A stretch of DNA of 5,510 nucleotides from positions 1-5,510 of the forward strand of contig CACZNW010000138.1 of NCBI GenBank assembly GCA_902782595.1, read 5' to 3'. The position numbers and the translations under genes are program-made. Source of the stretch: an uncultured Methanobrevibacter sp. Lineage in GTDB: Archaea; Methanobacteriota; Methanobacteria; Methanobacteriales; Methanobacteriaceae. The notes below the pieces were generated by a model. The model was not told the origin of the DNA. It did no database searches and worked only from the letters and a program-made list of their open reading frames with translations. Shown piece by piece: positions 1 to 5,394 of this stretch (the first letter of the stretch is position 1; each line of letters opens with the position of its first letter).

Positions 1-78
1 AGAACCAGACAAAAAAGAAGTTATACCAAACCTGGTAGTAAAAGAGGAAGAGGAGTAAAACAAACCTGGAAAAAATAA
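1..78 (+). CDS. C-terminal end of an unidentified gene with a highly basic tail (5' partial)
   Basis: Frame 1 is open from the first base to a TAA at 76-78 and encodes 25 residues ending in KQTWKK. Eleven of the 25 are Lys or Arg, with several Gly (PGSKRGRG), and there are no acidic residues. Such a tail is typical of a flexible nucleic-acid-contacting extension, but that is inference and the family cannot be named from this piece. The T-rich stretch directly after the stop fits a gene end and supports the reading frame. The gene is on the same strand as the methyltransferase that follows, which has its own promoter, so the two are probably separate transcripts. Confidence 0.6.
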   Translation, partial: RTRQKRSYTKPGSKRGRGVKQTWKK

Positions 79-90
79 TCCTCTTATCTA

Positions 91-107
91 TCTTTTTTTC
101 TTATTTT
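91..107 (+). terminator. T-rich archaeal terminator after the partial gene
   Basis: A run of seven T (93-99) sits in a pyrimidine-rich stretch 15 bases after the TAA at 76-78, with more T-rich sequence up to about 117. Archaeal RNA polymerase can terminate at U-rich tracts without a hairpin, and no clear hairpin is seen here. The call rests on position and composition only. Confidence 0.45.
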
Positions 108-151
108 AACTATTTTTAAGTGTTATTCACTGTTTTTCATATTGACAATAA

Positions 152-190
152 TTAAATACTATTTTTTTAAATATACTTATATTGGGTGAT
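152..190 (+). promoter_or_regulatory. Promoter and ribosome site of the first methyltransferase
   Basis: A TATA-like TTAAATAC lies at 152-159, and transcription would start about 25 bases later, near 181. GGTGAT at 185-190 is a strong archaeal Shine-Dalgarno sequence. The same layout (TATA-like box, ACTA, T-run, AAA-ATAC, then ATT-GGG and GGTGAT) is found before the second methyltransferase, which supports both elements. The ribosome site argues against the in-frame TTG at 182 as start, because GGTGAT would then lie inside the coding region. It favours the ATG cluster at 194, 197 and 200. Confidence 0.55.
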
Positions 191-193
191 AAT

Positions 194-796
194 ATGATGA
201 TGCCTGAAAACGGACATAGAGCTCATGGATTTTCAAGTGCATTTTTCCTTGATTCAGATGAAATAATTCAGGAACTTGATTTAAAAGGCAGTGAGACTGT
301 TATGGATGCGGGATGTGGTGATGGTCACAATGCAATTAAAATTCTTGAAGACTACAATCATAATGGAACAGTTTATGCGGTTGATGTTTATGATGCATCC
401 ATTGAGGATATGGAAAAATATAAAAGTGAAAACAATGTTGAAAATCTGATAAATATCGAAGCAGACATTACCGATGGAATTCCTGGAGTGGATGATGATT
501 CTGTTGATGTTATTTTAATGGTTAATGTTTTCCATGGATTTAAAGCATCCAGAAGACAGGATGAAGCGGTTTTGGAACTTAAACGGATAATTAAAAAAGA
601 TGGTAAAATCGCAATCATGGATTATAAGGCATGGGACGTTCCAAAAGGACCTCCAACCCAAATGAGATCTTCACCTGAGGAACTGGAAAGTTTATTCAAC
701 AGTCATGGTCTTAAAATGACTTATCTAAATGAAGAAATTGGTGAAGATATTCCCGAAGGCAAATCCCATTATTTAATCATGTTTGAAAAAGAATAA
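194..796 (+). CDS. Class I SAM-dependent methyltransferase, paralog 1
   Basis: A small stand-alone methyltransferase of about 200 residues, predicted cytosolic. Motif I is VMDAGCGDG (residues 36-44), the glycine-rich SAM loop. The acidic residue at the end of strand 2 is in YAVD (Asp64), and EADI (89-92) fits the adenine-contacting site. The post-motif strand is DVILMVNVFHGF (105-116). The C-terminal part (SSPEEL...HYLIMFEK) matches the usual methyltransferase-11/UbiE-like finish. Nothing identifies the methyl acceptor. The extreme N-terminus contains HRAHG, shared in form (HRxHG) with the next gene. ATG 194 is chosen because GGTGAT at 185-190 precedes it; 197 and 200 are equally possible, and 197 has better spacing. 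The upstream TTG at 182 is unlikely. Its own promoter and a hairpin behind it suggest a mainly monocistronic transcript, with possible read-through into the paralog and tarIJ. Confidence 0.88.
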   Translation: MMMPENGHRAHGFSSAFFLDSDEIIQELDLKGSETVMDAGCGDGHNAIKILEDYNHNGTVYAVDVYDASIEDMEKYKSENNVENLINIEADITDGIPGVDDDSVDVILMVNVFHGFKASRRQDEAVLELKRIIKKDGKIAIMDYKAWDVPKGPPTQMRSSPEELESLFNSHGLKMTYLNEEIGEDIPEGKSHYLIMFEKE

Positions 797-815
797 TTTT
801 CACATATTTTTTTAG

Positions 816-845
816 GGAGGAATTTTAAACCTCCAATTATTTTTT
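816..845 (+). terminator. Hairpin plus T-run between the methyltransferase genes
   Basis: GGAGG (816-820) and CCTCC (830-834) form a 5-bp G+C-rich stem around a 9-base loop, followed by six T at 840-845. Another run of seven T lies just before it at 807-813. It begins 19 bases after the first methyltransferase stop, so it probably ends that transcript. The GGAGG half resembles a ribosome site, but no ORF starts behind it. Confidence 0.5.
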
Positions 846-854
846 ACTTAAAAA

Positions 855-898
855 TTATATACTATTTTTTAAAGATACATAATTAGGGATGTGGTGAT
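855..898 (+). promoter_or_regulatory. Promoter and ribosome site of the second methyltransferase / tarIJ operon
   Basis: TTATATAC at 855-862 is a good archaeal TATA box with an A-rich stretch before it, where a BRE would be. The predicted transcript start is near 883. GGTGAT at 893-898 is the ribosome site, four bases before ATG 903. The region aligns by eye with the one before the first methyltransferase. It is the only evident promoter upstream of tarI and tarJ, so it probably drives all three genes. Confidence 0.6.
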
Positions 899-902
899 GA
901 TT

Positions 903-1487
903 ATGGAACACAGACATCATGGAAAATCAAGTGTAGGTTTCCTTGACAGTGATGAAATTTTATGTGAACTGAATTTTAAGGGAAATGAAACTTTTATGGA
1001 TGCGGGATGTGGTGACGGCCACATTGCAATAAAGGCTCTTAGAGACTATATTCCTGAAGGTAGGGCATATGCAGTGGATAATTATCTTCCTTCAATAGAT
1101 GCTTTAAATGATTATAAAAAAGAGAATAATCTTGAAAACCTGATACCTATTGAAGCTGACATTGCTGAAGGCACAGGTGTTGGGGATGATTCTGTTGATG
1201 TGTTGCTGATGCTTAACGTTTTCCATGGATTCAAGGCATCCGGACAGATGGATGAAGTCATTGAAGAGTTAAAAAGAGTAACATGCGATGAGGGAAAGAT
1301 AGTTATTATGGATTTCAAACAGTTTGAAATGGAATACGGACCGCCTGTTGAAATTAAAAGTTCTCCGGGGGAACTGGGGGAATTGTTCTCAAACCATAAT
1401 CTTAAAATGACATATCTCAATGAAGACATCGGTCAAAATCTTGATGAAGGCAAATCCCATTATCTGATAATATTTGAAAAGGAGTAA
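903..1487 (+). CDS. Class I SAM-dependent methyltransferase, paralog 2, first gene of the tarIJ operon
   Basis: A 194-residue paralog of the preceding gene, roughly 60% identical by hand count with a single one-residue gap. Motif I is FMDAGCGDG (31-39), the strand-2 acid is in YAVD (Asp59), EADI follows, and the VLLMLNVFHGFKAS strand is almost unchanged. The last 25 residues (LKMTYLNE...SHYLI-FEKE) are the best conserved part outside motif I, suggesting a shared fold end or partner. The N-terminus is MEHRHHG. ATG 903 is chosen because GGTGAT (893-898) lies four bases before it; the in-frame GTG 891, GTG 894 and ATG 897 overlap that site and are unlikely. The stop is six bases before tarI, and the gene end carries the tarI ribosome site, so it is coupled to CDP-ribitol synthesis. 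The substrate is unknown. A role in modifying a ribitol-linked surface product is inferred from position only. Confidence 0.88.
   Translation: MEHRHHGKSSVGFLDSDEILCELNFKGNETFMDAGCGDGHIAIKALRDYIPEGRAYAVDNYLPSIDALNDYKKENNLENLIPIEADIAEGTGVGDDSVDVLLMLNVFHGFKASGQMDEVIEELKRVTCDEGKIVIMDFKQFEMEYGPPVEIKSSPGELGELFSNHNLKMTYLNEDIGQNLDEGKSHYLIIFEKE
1481..1484 (+). promoter_or_regulatory. tarI ribosome binding site inside the methyltransferase 3' end
   Basis: AAGGAG ends at 1484, with GGAG at 1481-1484 lying in the last two sense codons of the methyltransferase, nine bases before ATG 1494. Ribosomes finishing the first gene would uncover or reuse it, which is the usual layout for translational coupling. 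It fixes the start of tarI. Confidence 0.65.
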
Positions 1488-1493
1488 ATACCA

Positions 1494-2204
1494 ATGATTT
1501 TTGCAGCAATACTGGCAGGAGGCATAGGTTCAAGAATGGGGGGTACGGACACTCCTAAACAATTTTTAACCTTAGGAAATAAACCAGTTATTATTCACAC
1601 TATTGAAAAATTTGTAATTAATGAAAAAATTGACAAAACAATTGTTTTAATTCCAAAAAACTTTATAAATCACACAGTTAATTTAATCAAGGAGTATATT
1701 GGCGAAAACGGAGATATTATTGTAATTGAAGGTGGCGAAACCAGAAATGACACCATCATGAACAGCATCAGTTATATTGAGGAGAATTTCGGAATAGATG
1801 ATGAGTCCATTATTCTCACCCATGACTCAGTACGACCGTTTGTCACTCACAGGATAATTGAAGACAATATCAGTGCCGCCAGAAAATATGGGGCATGTGA
1901 CACAGTTATTCCGGCCACAGACACTATAGTTGAAAGCGTAAACGGCAGAACTGTTGAAAGTATTCCCGTGAGGGATTATTATTACCAGGGCCAAACTCCG
2001 CAGAGCTTCAATATAAAGAAACTTTTTAATCTGATTAATAGTTTAACAGAAGAGGAATCCAATATACTGACAGATGCATGTAAAATATTCACACTTAAGG
2101 ATGAAGATGTATATCTCGTTGATGGTGAAGTGACAAATATCAAGATTACCTATCCTTATGATTTAAAATTAGCCAATACAATACTAGAGGATGGACATGA
2201 TTAA
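1494..2204 (+). CDS. tarI: TarI-like D-ribitol-5-phosphate cytidylyltransferase
   Basis: Predicted to join CTP and D-ribitol 5-phosphate to give CDP-ribitol and pyrophosphate, in the cytosol. It belongs to the IspD/TarI nucleotidyltransferase family, and its 236 residues match the usual length. The N-terminal CTP loop is LAGGIGSRM (7-15) followed by PKQF (21-24). GGETRND (80-86), THDSVRPF (109-116), THRII (118-122), YQGQTPQSFN (164-173) and the C-terminal NIKIT (215-219) follow in order. LAGG in place of the PAAG common in IspD, plus THRII and GQTPQSFN, match what I recall of Staphylococcus aureus TarI closely along the whole length. IspD (MEP isoprenoid pathway) is the alternative, but archaea make isoprenoids by mevalonate, and the next gene is a tarJ, so TarI is strongly preferred. 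Its last 8 bases overlap tarJ. No motif residue appears to be missing. Confidence 0.92.
   Translation: MIFAAILAGGIGSRMGGTDTPKQFLTLGNKPVIIHTIEKFVINEKIDKTIVLIPKNFINHTVNLIKEYIGENGDIIVIEGGETRNDTIMNSISYIEENFGIDDESIILTHDSVRPFVTHRIIEDNISAARKYGACDTVIPATDTIVESVNGRTVESIPVRDYYYQGQTPQSFNIKKLFNLINSLTEEESNILTDACKIFTLKDEDVYLVDGEVTNIKITYPYDLKLANTILEDGHD
2187..2190 (+). promoter_or_regulatory. tarJ ribosome binding site inside tarI, deciding the tarJ start
   Basis: GAGG at 2187-2190 lies six bases before ATG 2197 and directly touches the other in-frame ATG at 2191. Spacing therefore favours 2197, giving a protein that begins MINIVYRL, the same way bacterial TarJ proteins begin (MINQVY in S. aureus as I recall it). 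Confidence 0.6.
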
Positions 2205-3213
2205 CATTGTTTACAGACTTAAATCTCCTAAATTTTTCGAAGAAGCAATCGATGAAACTGAACTTGACGGAGTGGTTGTAAGACCGACATATCTTTCAAT
2301 CTGTCAGGCGGATCAAAGATATTACCAGGGTTCAAGACCTGCCGAAGTGCTGGAAGCAAAACTGCCAATGGCACTGGTTCATGAAGGAATCGGTGAAGTG
2401 GTTCATGACTCCTCCGGAGAACTTGAATCAGGAGACAATGTCGTAATGATTCCAAATACTCCAACGCAGGATGATATCTGTCGGGCTAATTATTCATACA
2501 AATCCAAATTCAGGGGAAGCGGTTTTGACGGTTTCACTTCCGATTTAATCAAACTGGAATCTGACAGGGTTGTTAAAATACCTGATGATTTTAATCCATA
2601 CGTTTCATCATTCATAGAACTGATTACTGTGGCCTATCAGGGAATATCAAAGTTTTCAGAAATTGCAGTAACTCCAAAAGATGTTCTGGGTGTATGGGGG
2701 GACGGAAATCTGGGCTTCATCACTGCACTTCTTTTAAAAGTAAAATGCCCTGATTCCAGAATAATCGTTTTTGGAAAGCACCTTGAAAACCTTAATCTTT
2801 TTTCATTTGCCGATGAAATCTGCCAGATACATAATGTTCCTGAAAATCTGGTAATTGACCATGCATTTGAATGTGTCGGTTCAAGCGCATCTCAATCGGC
2901 TGTAGATCAGATAATCGATTTGATTAATCCTCAGGGTATAATAAGTCTATTTGGTGTTAGCGAATATCCGGTACCTATAAATACCCGAATGATTTTGGAA
3001 AAAGGACTTACAGTTCAGGGAAACAGCAGGTCTGAAAGGGAAGACTTTGTTGGAGTTGTTGAAACCCTCAAACAAAATCCTCAACTTTTTGAATATCTCG
3101 AAAAGCTGGTTACAAACATCTGTGAAATAAATACTTTAAACGACTTAAAGGAAGCTTTTGATAAGGATTATATTTCACATTTTGGAAAGACCATTTTAAA
3201 ATGGAATAAATAA
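2197..3213 (+). CDS. tarJ: TarJ-like ribulose-5-phosphate reductase (zinc alcohol dehydrogenase family)
   Basis: Predicted to reduce D-ribulose 5-phosphate to D-ribitol 5-phosphate with NADPH, supplying the substrate of TarI. At 338 residues it has the normal length for TarJ in the medium-chain dehydrogenase family. Likely catalytic zinc ligands are Cys36 (YLSICQADQRYY) and His62-Glu63 (LVHEGIGEVV), with Glu141 (FIELITVAY) in the place of the sorbitol-dehydrogenase-type glutamate. The four-cysteine structural zinc loop is absent. The Rossmann loop is GDGNLG (168-173). DHAFECVG, FGVSE, NTRMILEKGLT and GKTILKW near the C-terminus are all signatures I recall from S. aureus TarJ, so this is a full-length match and not just a generic dehydrogenase. 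The start overlaps tarI by 8 bases. In bacteria TarI and TarJ work as a pair, and the gene order here is the same. No polymer synthase follows; a convergent gene begins immediately. Confidence 0.93.
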   Translation: MINIVYRLKSPKFFEEAIDETELDGVVVRPTYLSICQADQRYYQGSRPAEVLEAKLPMALVHEGIGEVVHDSSGELESGDNVVMIPNTPTQDDICRANYSYKSKFRGSGFDGFTSDLIKLESDRVVKIPDDFNPYVSSFIELITVAYQGISKFSEIAVTPKDVLGVWGDGNLGFITALLLKVKCPDSRIIVFGKHLENLNLFSFADEICQIHNVPENLVIDHAFECVGSSASQSAVDQIIDLINPQGIISLFGVSEYPVPINTRMILEKGLTVQGNSRSEREDFVGVVETLKQNPQLFEYLEKLVTNICEINTLNDLKEAFDKDYISHFGKTILKWNK

Positions 3214-3240
3214 TTAACTGAAGTGTCCGTTAATTATTTT
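3211..3240. terminator. Palindrome shared by two convergent stop codons, probable bidirectional terminator
   Basis: TAATTAAC (3211-3218) and GTTAATTA (3229-3236) form a perfect 8-bp inverted repeat around a 10-base loop, followed by TTTT at 3237-3240. The left arm contains both the tarJ stop (TAA, 3211-3213) and the complement of the opposing gene's stop (TTA, 3214-3216). On the minus strand the stem is followed by TTTATTCCATTTT, so it could serve both directions. The stem is weak because it is almost all A+T. Confidence 0.5.
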
Positions 3241-3741
3241 AAAGTATTCCATTCTATAGTAGTTTCTATCCTTTTTATCGCACCAGACAGGAAGCTTTTC
3301 AAGCAGATGCAAATCTTCCTCATCAATAAATTCTCCATTTCGGATTTTCTTTTTGATTGAGCTGAGAATCATTTCAAGAGGATCTTCCTGTGAACATGCC
3401 AGTTTGATTGTGAAATCAGAGTCGGAAAAAATTCTACATTCTTTAACGGTAACATTAACATTTTTAGTGCATAACAGGTATACTGATACGTGTTTATGAT
3501 GTTTTTCGTAGAGATTTTCTGCAAATTCAATGTATTTTGTAAGTTCTGCTTCATCGAAATCTTCAAGCTGGAGTTCAAAATCAATAAACTCACCGTTTTC
3601 GGTTGTAAAAATATCTCCTCCAGGGTAAACGTCATCGTCAAGGCGGGTAATGTGTTCCGGTGTCGGACATATTATTTTTCTATCTTCTCTGAAGGTTTCT
3701 TTAATTAGTCTTGTTTTAAAATCAAATTCATTTTTATTCAT
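3214..3741 (-). CDS. Uncharacterised 175-residue protein, possible PD-(D/E)XK/Rpn-like nuclease fold
   Basis: I do not recognise the family with certainty. The protein is soluble, acidic in the middle and has no signal peptide or membrane segment. Residues 42-60 read GDIF...GEFIDFELQLE, which fits the strand-turn-strand of PD-(D/E)XK-type proteins with Asp43, Glu56 and Gln58 as the D...ExQ (in place of ExK) triad found in Rpn/transposase-associated nuclease-like families. A helix (AELTKYIEFAENLYEKHH, 65-82) and a hydrophobic strand (VSVYLLCTKN) follow in the expected order. This is inference from pattern alone. The start is supported by GAGG (complement of 3749-3752), seven bases before the ATG, and by a TATA box about 50 bases upstream. 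The gene is convergent with tarJ and probably functionally separate from it. Confidence 0.75.
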   Translation of the reverse strand: MNKNEFDFKTRLIKETFREDRKIICPTPEHITRLDDDVYPGGDIFTTENGEFIDFELQLEDFDEAELTKYIEFAENLYEKHHKHVSVYLLCTKNVNVTVKECRIFSDSDFTIKLACSQEDPLEMILSSIKKKIRNGEFIDEEDLHLLEKLPVWCDKKDRNYYRMEYFKIINGHFS

Positions 3742-3746
3742 TTTTT

Positions 3747-3798
3747 AACCTCAAAAATTTTAATTGTATTTCTATATTGTTTATTATCATTTATAAAT
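3747..3798 (-). promoter_or_regulatory. Promoter and ribosome site of the uncharacterised gene
   Basis: On the minus strand a TATA box ATTTATAAA lies at 3790-3798, predicting a transcript start near 3769 and a leader of roughly 28 bases. GAGGTT (complement of 3747-3752) is the ribosome site before ATG 3741. Two further TATAAAT words occur at 3807-3813 and 3822-3828, so the exact TATA box is uncertain. Confidence 0.45.
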
Positions 3799-3942
3799 TA
3801 GATAGTTATAAATCAGAGCAATATAAATGGTTTATAGCACTTTTACAAGGTTATGATGATTTTTTATTTTTCACTAAATTTTAGAAAAGTAATGCAATGA
3901 AATTTCATTTGGTTAAATCATTGAATTTTTGAGGGTTATCCT

Positions 3943-3960
3943 AAAAACAGGAAATTCCTG
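3943..3960 (-). terminator. Hairpin and T-run terminator of the MATE gene
   Basis: Read on the minus strand, CAGGA-ATT-TCCTG (3948-3960) is a 5-bp stem with a 3-base loop followed immediately by TTTTT (complement of 3943-3947), about 36 bases after the MATE stop. This is a classic intrinsic-terminator layout. The 13-base near-palindrome could also be a protein-binding site, but the adjoining T-run and its position behind a gene favour termination. Confidence 0.6.
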
Positions 3961-3982
3961 GATTAAAAATAGTATGTGAAAG

Positions 3983-4006
3983 TTGGAAATTGAAATTAAT
4001 TTCCAA
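3983..4006 (-). repeat. 9-bp inverted repeat over the MATE stop codon
   Basis: TTGGAAATT (3983-3991) and AATTTCCAA (3998-4006) are perfectly complementary with a 6-base loop. The stop codon of the MATE gene (complement of 3996-3998) lies across the loop and the stem base. No T-run follows directly on the minus strand; the nearest is ATTTTTAA about 14 bases on. It may protect the mRNA 3' end or act with the stronger terminator downstream. Confidence 0.5.
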
Positions 4007-5360
4007 ATCTTTCTCTTGTTCTTCTGATTTCATATCTGGCGAATACATAATTGATTACACTGGCTATTGCCCTTCCAACACATAATCCTATCCAGATTCC
4101 AACTAAATCCATATGGAATACAAAAACAAGAAGGGTAATTAAAGGAACAACTAATATGATTTCTCTTAGAATTGTAAACATTAAACTGTAAGTTCCTTTT
4201 CCGATTCCCTGATAAAAGAAGCTTGAAGGTATTCCAATTCCAGTTAAAATCAATGTAGGGCATGCCAGCTGAAGATATTGTGCAATTCCCGGCACTAGAT
4301 TGGCGGTTTCAGGAGTATATGCAAATATTGTTGCTAAAGGATATGCAAATATTACCAGAATCAATGTTATGACGGTACCTAATCCCAATCCGAATTTCGC
4401 ACCGTATTTATGTGCTCTTGAAAGGTAATCGCCATTTTTTGCTCCGAATGCACTTCCGGAAACTGCAATAACAGCAGACCCGATAGCTGTAAGGGGCATT
4501 ATTGCAAATAGATATAATCTCTGACCTGAAGTGAATACTGCTATTCCGTAGTCCCCTCCAACCAGAGATATTAAAATTAAATAAATTGACATTGCAACCG
4601 CCATTATCAGCATGTCCATTGAAGATGGAATACCTACCTTTAGAATGTCTCTGGTTAGTTTTGTGTCGAATTTAAAGTTTTTAAGACTGACCTTAACGTA
4701 TGTGTCCTTTTTAATTAAAATCCAGTATAACATAACTGCCGCTGCAATCGCTGAACTTACGATAGTGGCAAGTGACGCTCCAGCGGAACCTAATTTGAGG
4801 GTATAAATGAATATTGGGTCAAGTAATGCGTTTAATATGACTGTAACGATTACAACATACATTGCACGTTTCATATCGCCTTCTCCACGAAGAATTCCGC
4901 TGCATCCATTGGAATACATGAATGCAATTAAACCTAAGAATAATGGTGTTGCATAAGCTATACCTTCTTTTAAAGTTTGTCCGGTAGCACCATAACTTTT
5001 AAGTAATGGCTCCTGAATTATAATGAAAATAATTGTTAAAACAATTGATGCTGCTAAAAATATCACTAAAGAATGGGTTGCGGATTCATTGGCTTTTGTG
5101 TGGTTTTTTGCACCGATAAATCTTGAAATGCTGCTTGTAGCACCGTTTCCAAGTCCCACACTGGCTCCATTTAAAACCATAAAAATTGGGGTTACAAACC
5201 CTATTCCGGCAATTGCAGTCGGTCCAAGTCCTGCCACCCAGATTCCGTCTATGATATTGTATAAAGCCGTTAAAATCATGGATATCATAATAGGAATGGC
5301 AAGTTTTTTCACAGCTTTTTCAGGTTCTCCTCTCATTAGCTTAACATTTTCATTAGCCAT
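3996..5360 (-). CDS. MATE family efflux transporter (NorM/DinF-like)
   Basis: An integral membrane antiporter of 454 residues, the usual family length, expected to export drugs, dyes or metabolites in exchange for Na+ or H+. About twelve hydrophobic segments fall into two six-helix halves (roughly 15-215 and 235-445) joined by a charged linker (IKKDTYVKVSLKNFKFDTKLT). The first half shows the family signatures LYNIIDGIWVAGLG (33-46, Asp39 in TM1), GLGNGATSSISRFIGAKN, SGILRGEGDMKRAM (154-167) and NALLDPIFIY (177-186, Asp181). Asp39 and Asp181 probably correspond to the cation-coupling aspartates of archaeal MATE proteins, by recollection and not alignment. The second half repeats the pattern with SGSAFGAKNGD (301-311) and FYQGIGKG. 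ATG 5360 is kept because MANENVKLMRGEPEKAVKKLAIPIM is a normal MATE N-terminus. No ribosome site precedes it. The substrate cannot be read from sequence, and no regulator gene is adjacent in the window. Confidence 0.94.
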   Translation of the reverse strand: MANENVKLMRGEPEKAVKKLAIPIMISMILTALYNIIDGIWVAGLGPTAIAGIGFVTPIFMVLNGASVGLGNGATSSISRFIGAKNHTKANESATHSLVIFLAASIVLTIIFIIIQEPLLKSYGATGQTLKEGIAYATPLFLGLIAFMYSNGCSGILRGEGDMKRAMYVVIVTVILNALLDPIFIYTLKLGSAGASLATIVSSAIAAAVMLYWILIKKDTYVKVSLKNFKFDTKLTRDILKVGIPSSMDMLIMAVAMSIYLILISLVGGDYGIAVFTSGQRLYLFAIMPLTAIGSAVIAVSGSAFGAKNGDYLSRAHKYGAKFGLGLGTVITLILVIFAYPLATIFAYTPETANLVPGIAQYLQLACPTLILTGIGIPSSFFYQGIGKGTYSLMFTILREIILVVPLITLLVFVFHMDLVGIWIGLCVGRAIASVINYVFARYEIRRTRERFGN

Positions 5361-5385
5361 AATATTAGATATTGTACTTTGTTAT

Positions 5386-5394
5386 ATTTATAAA
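5386..5394 (-). promoter_or_regulatory. TATA box of the MATE gene, near-leaderless mRNA predicted
   Basis: On the minus strand TTTATAAAT (5386-5394) follows an A-rich AAAATTG that could serve as BRE. The usual 25-base spacing places the transcript start near 5365, about five bases before the ATG at 5360. There is no Shine-Dalgarno-like sequence in that space, which agrees with a leaderless or nearly leaderless message, a mode known in archaea. Confidence 0.5.

Noticed and set aside
182..193. TTG at 182 as start of the first methyltransferase (and GTG 891 for the second)
   Set aside because: Both would place the GGTGAT ribosome site inside the coding region. ATG codons lie at normal spacing behind it in both genes.
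388..618. Minus-strand 76-residue ORF opposite the first methyltransferase
   Set aside because: It is antisense to a well-supported methyltransferase, has a Ser/Leu-rich shadow-type composition, no ribosome site and no recognisable domain. The similar ORF at 1112-1429 opposite the paralog is explained the same way.
2228..2464. Minus-strand 78-residue ORF opposite tarJ
   Set aside because: It lies wholly within the conserved N-terminal zinc-binding region of tarJ on the other strand and shows no independent coding signal.
3369..3708. ORFs in other frames (minus 3369-3641, plus 3490-3708) over the uncharacterised gene
   Set aside because: The 175-residue frame has a promoter, a ribosome site and a globular amino acid composition. 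The others are low-complexity by-products.
3948..3960. 13-base near-palindrome CAGGAAATTCCTG as a transcription factor operator
   Set aside because: It lies just downstream of the MATE stop and is followed directly by T5 on that strand, so a terminator is the simpler reading. No second copy was found near a promoter.
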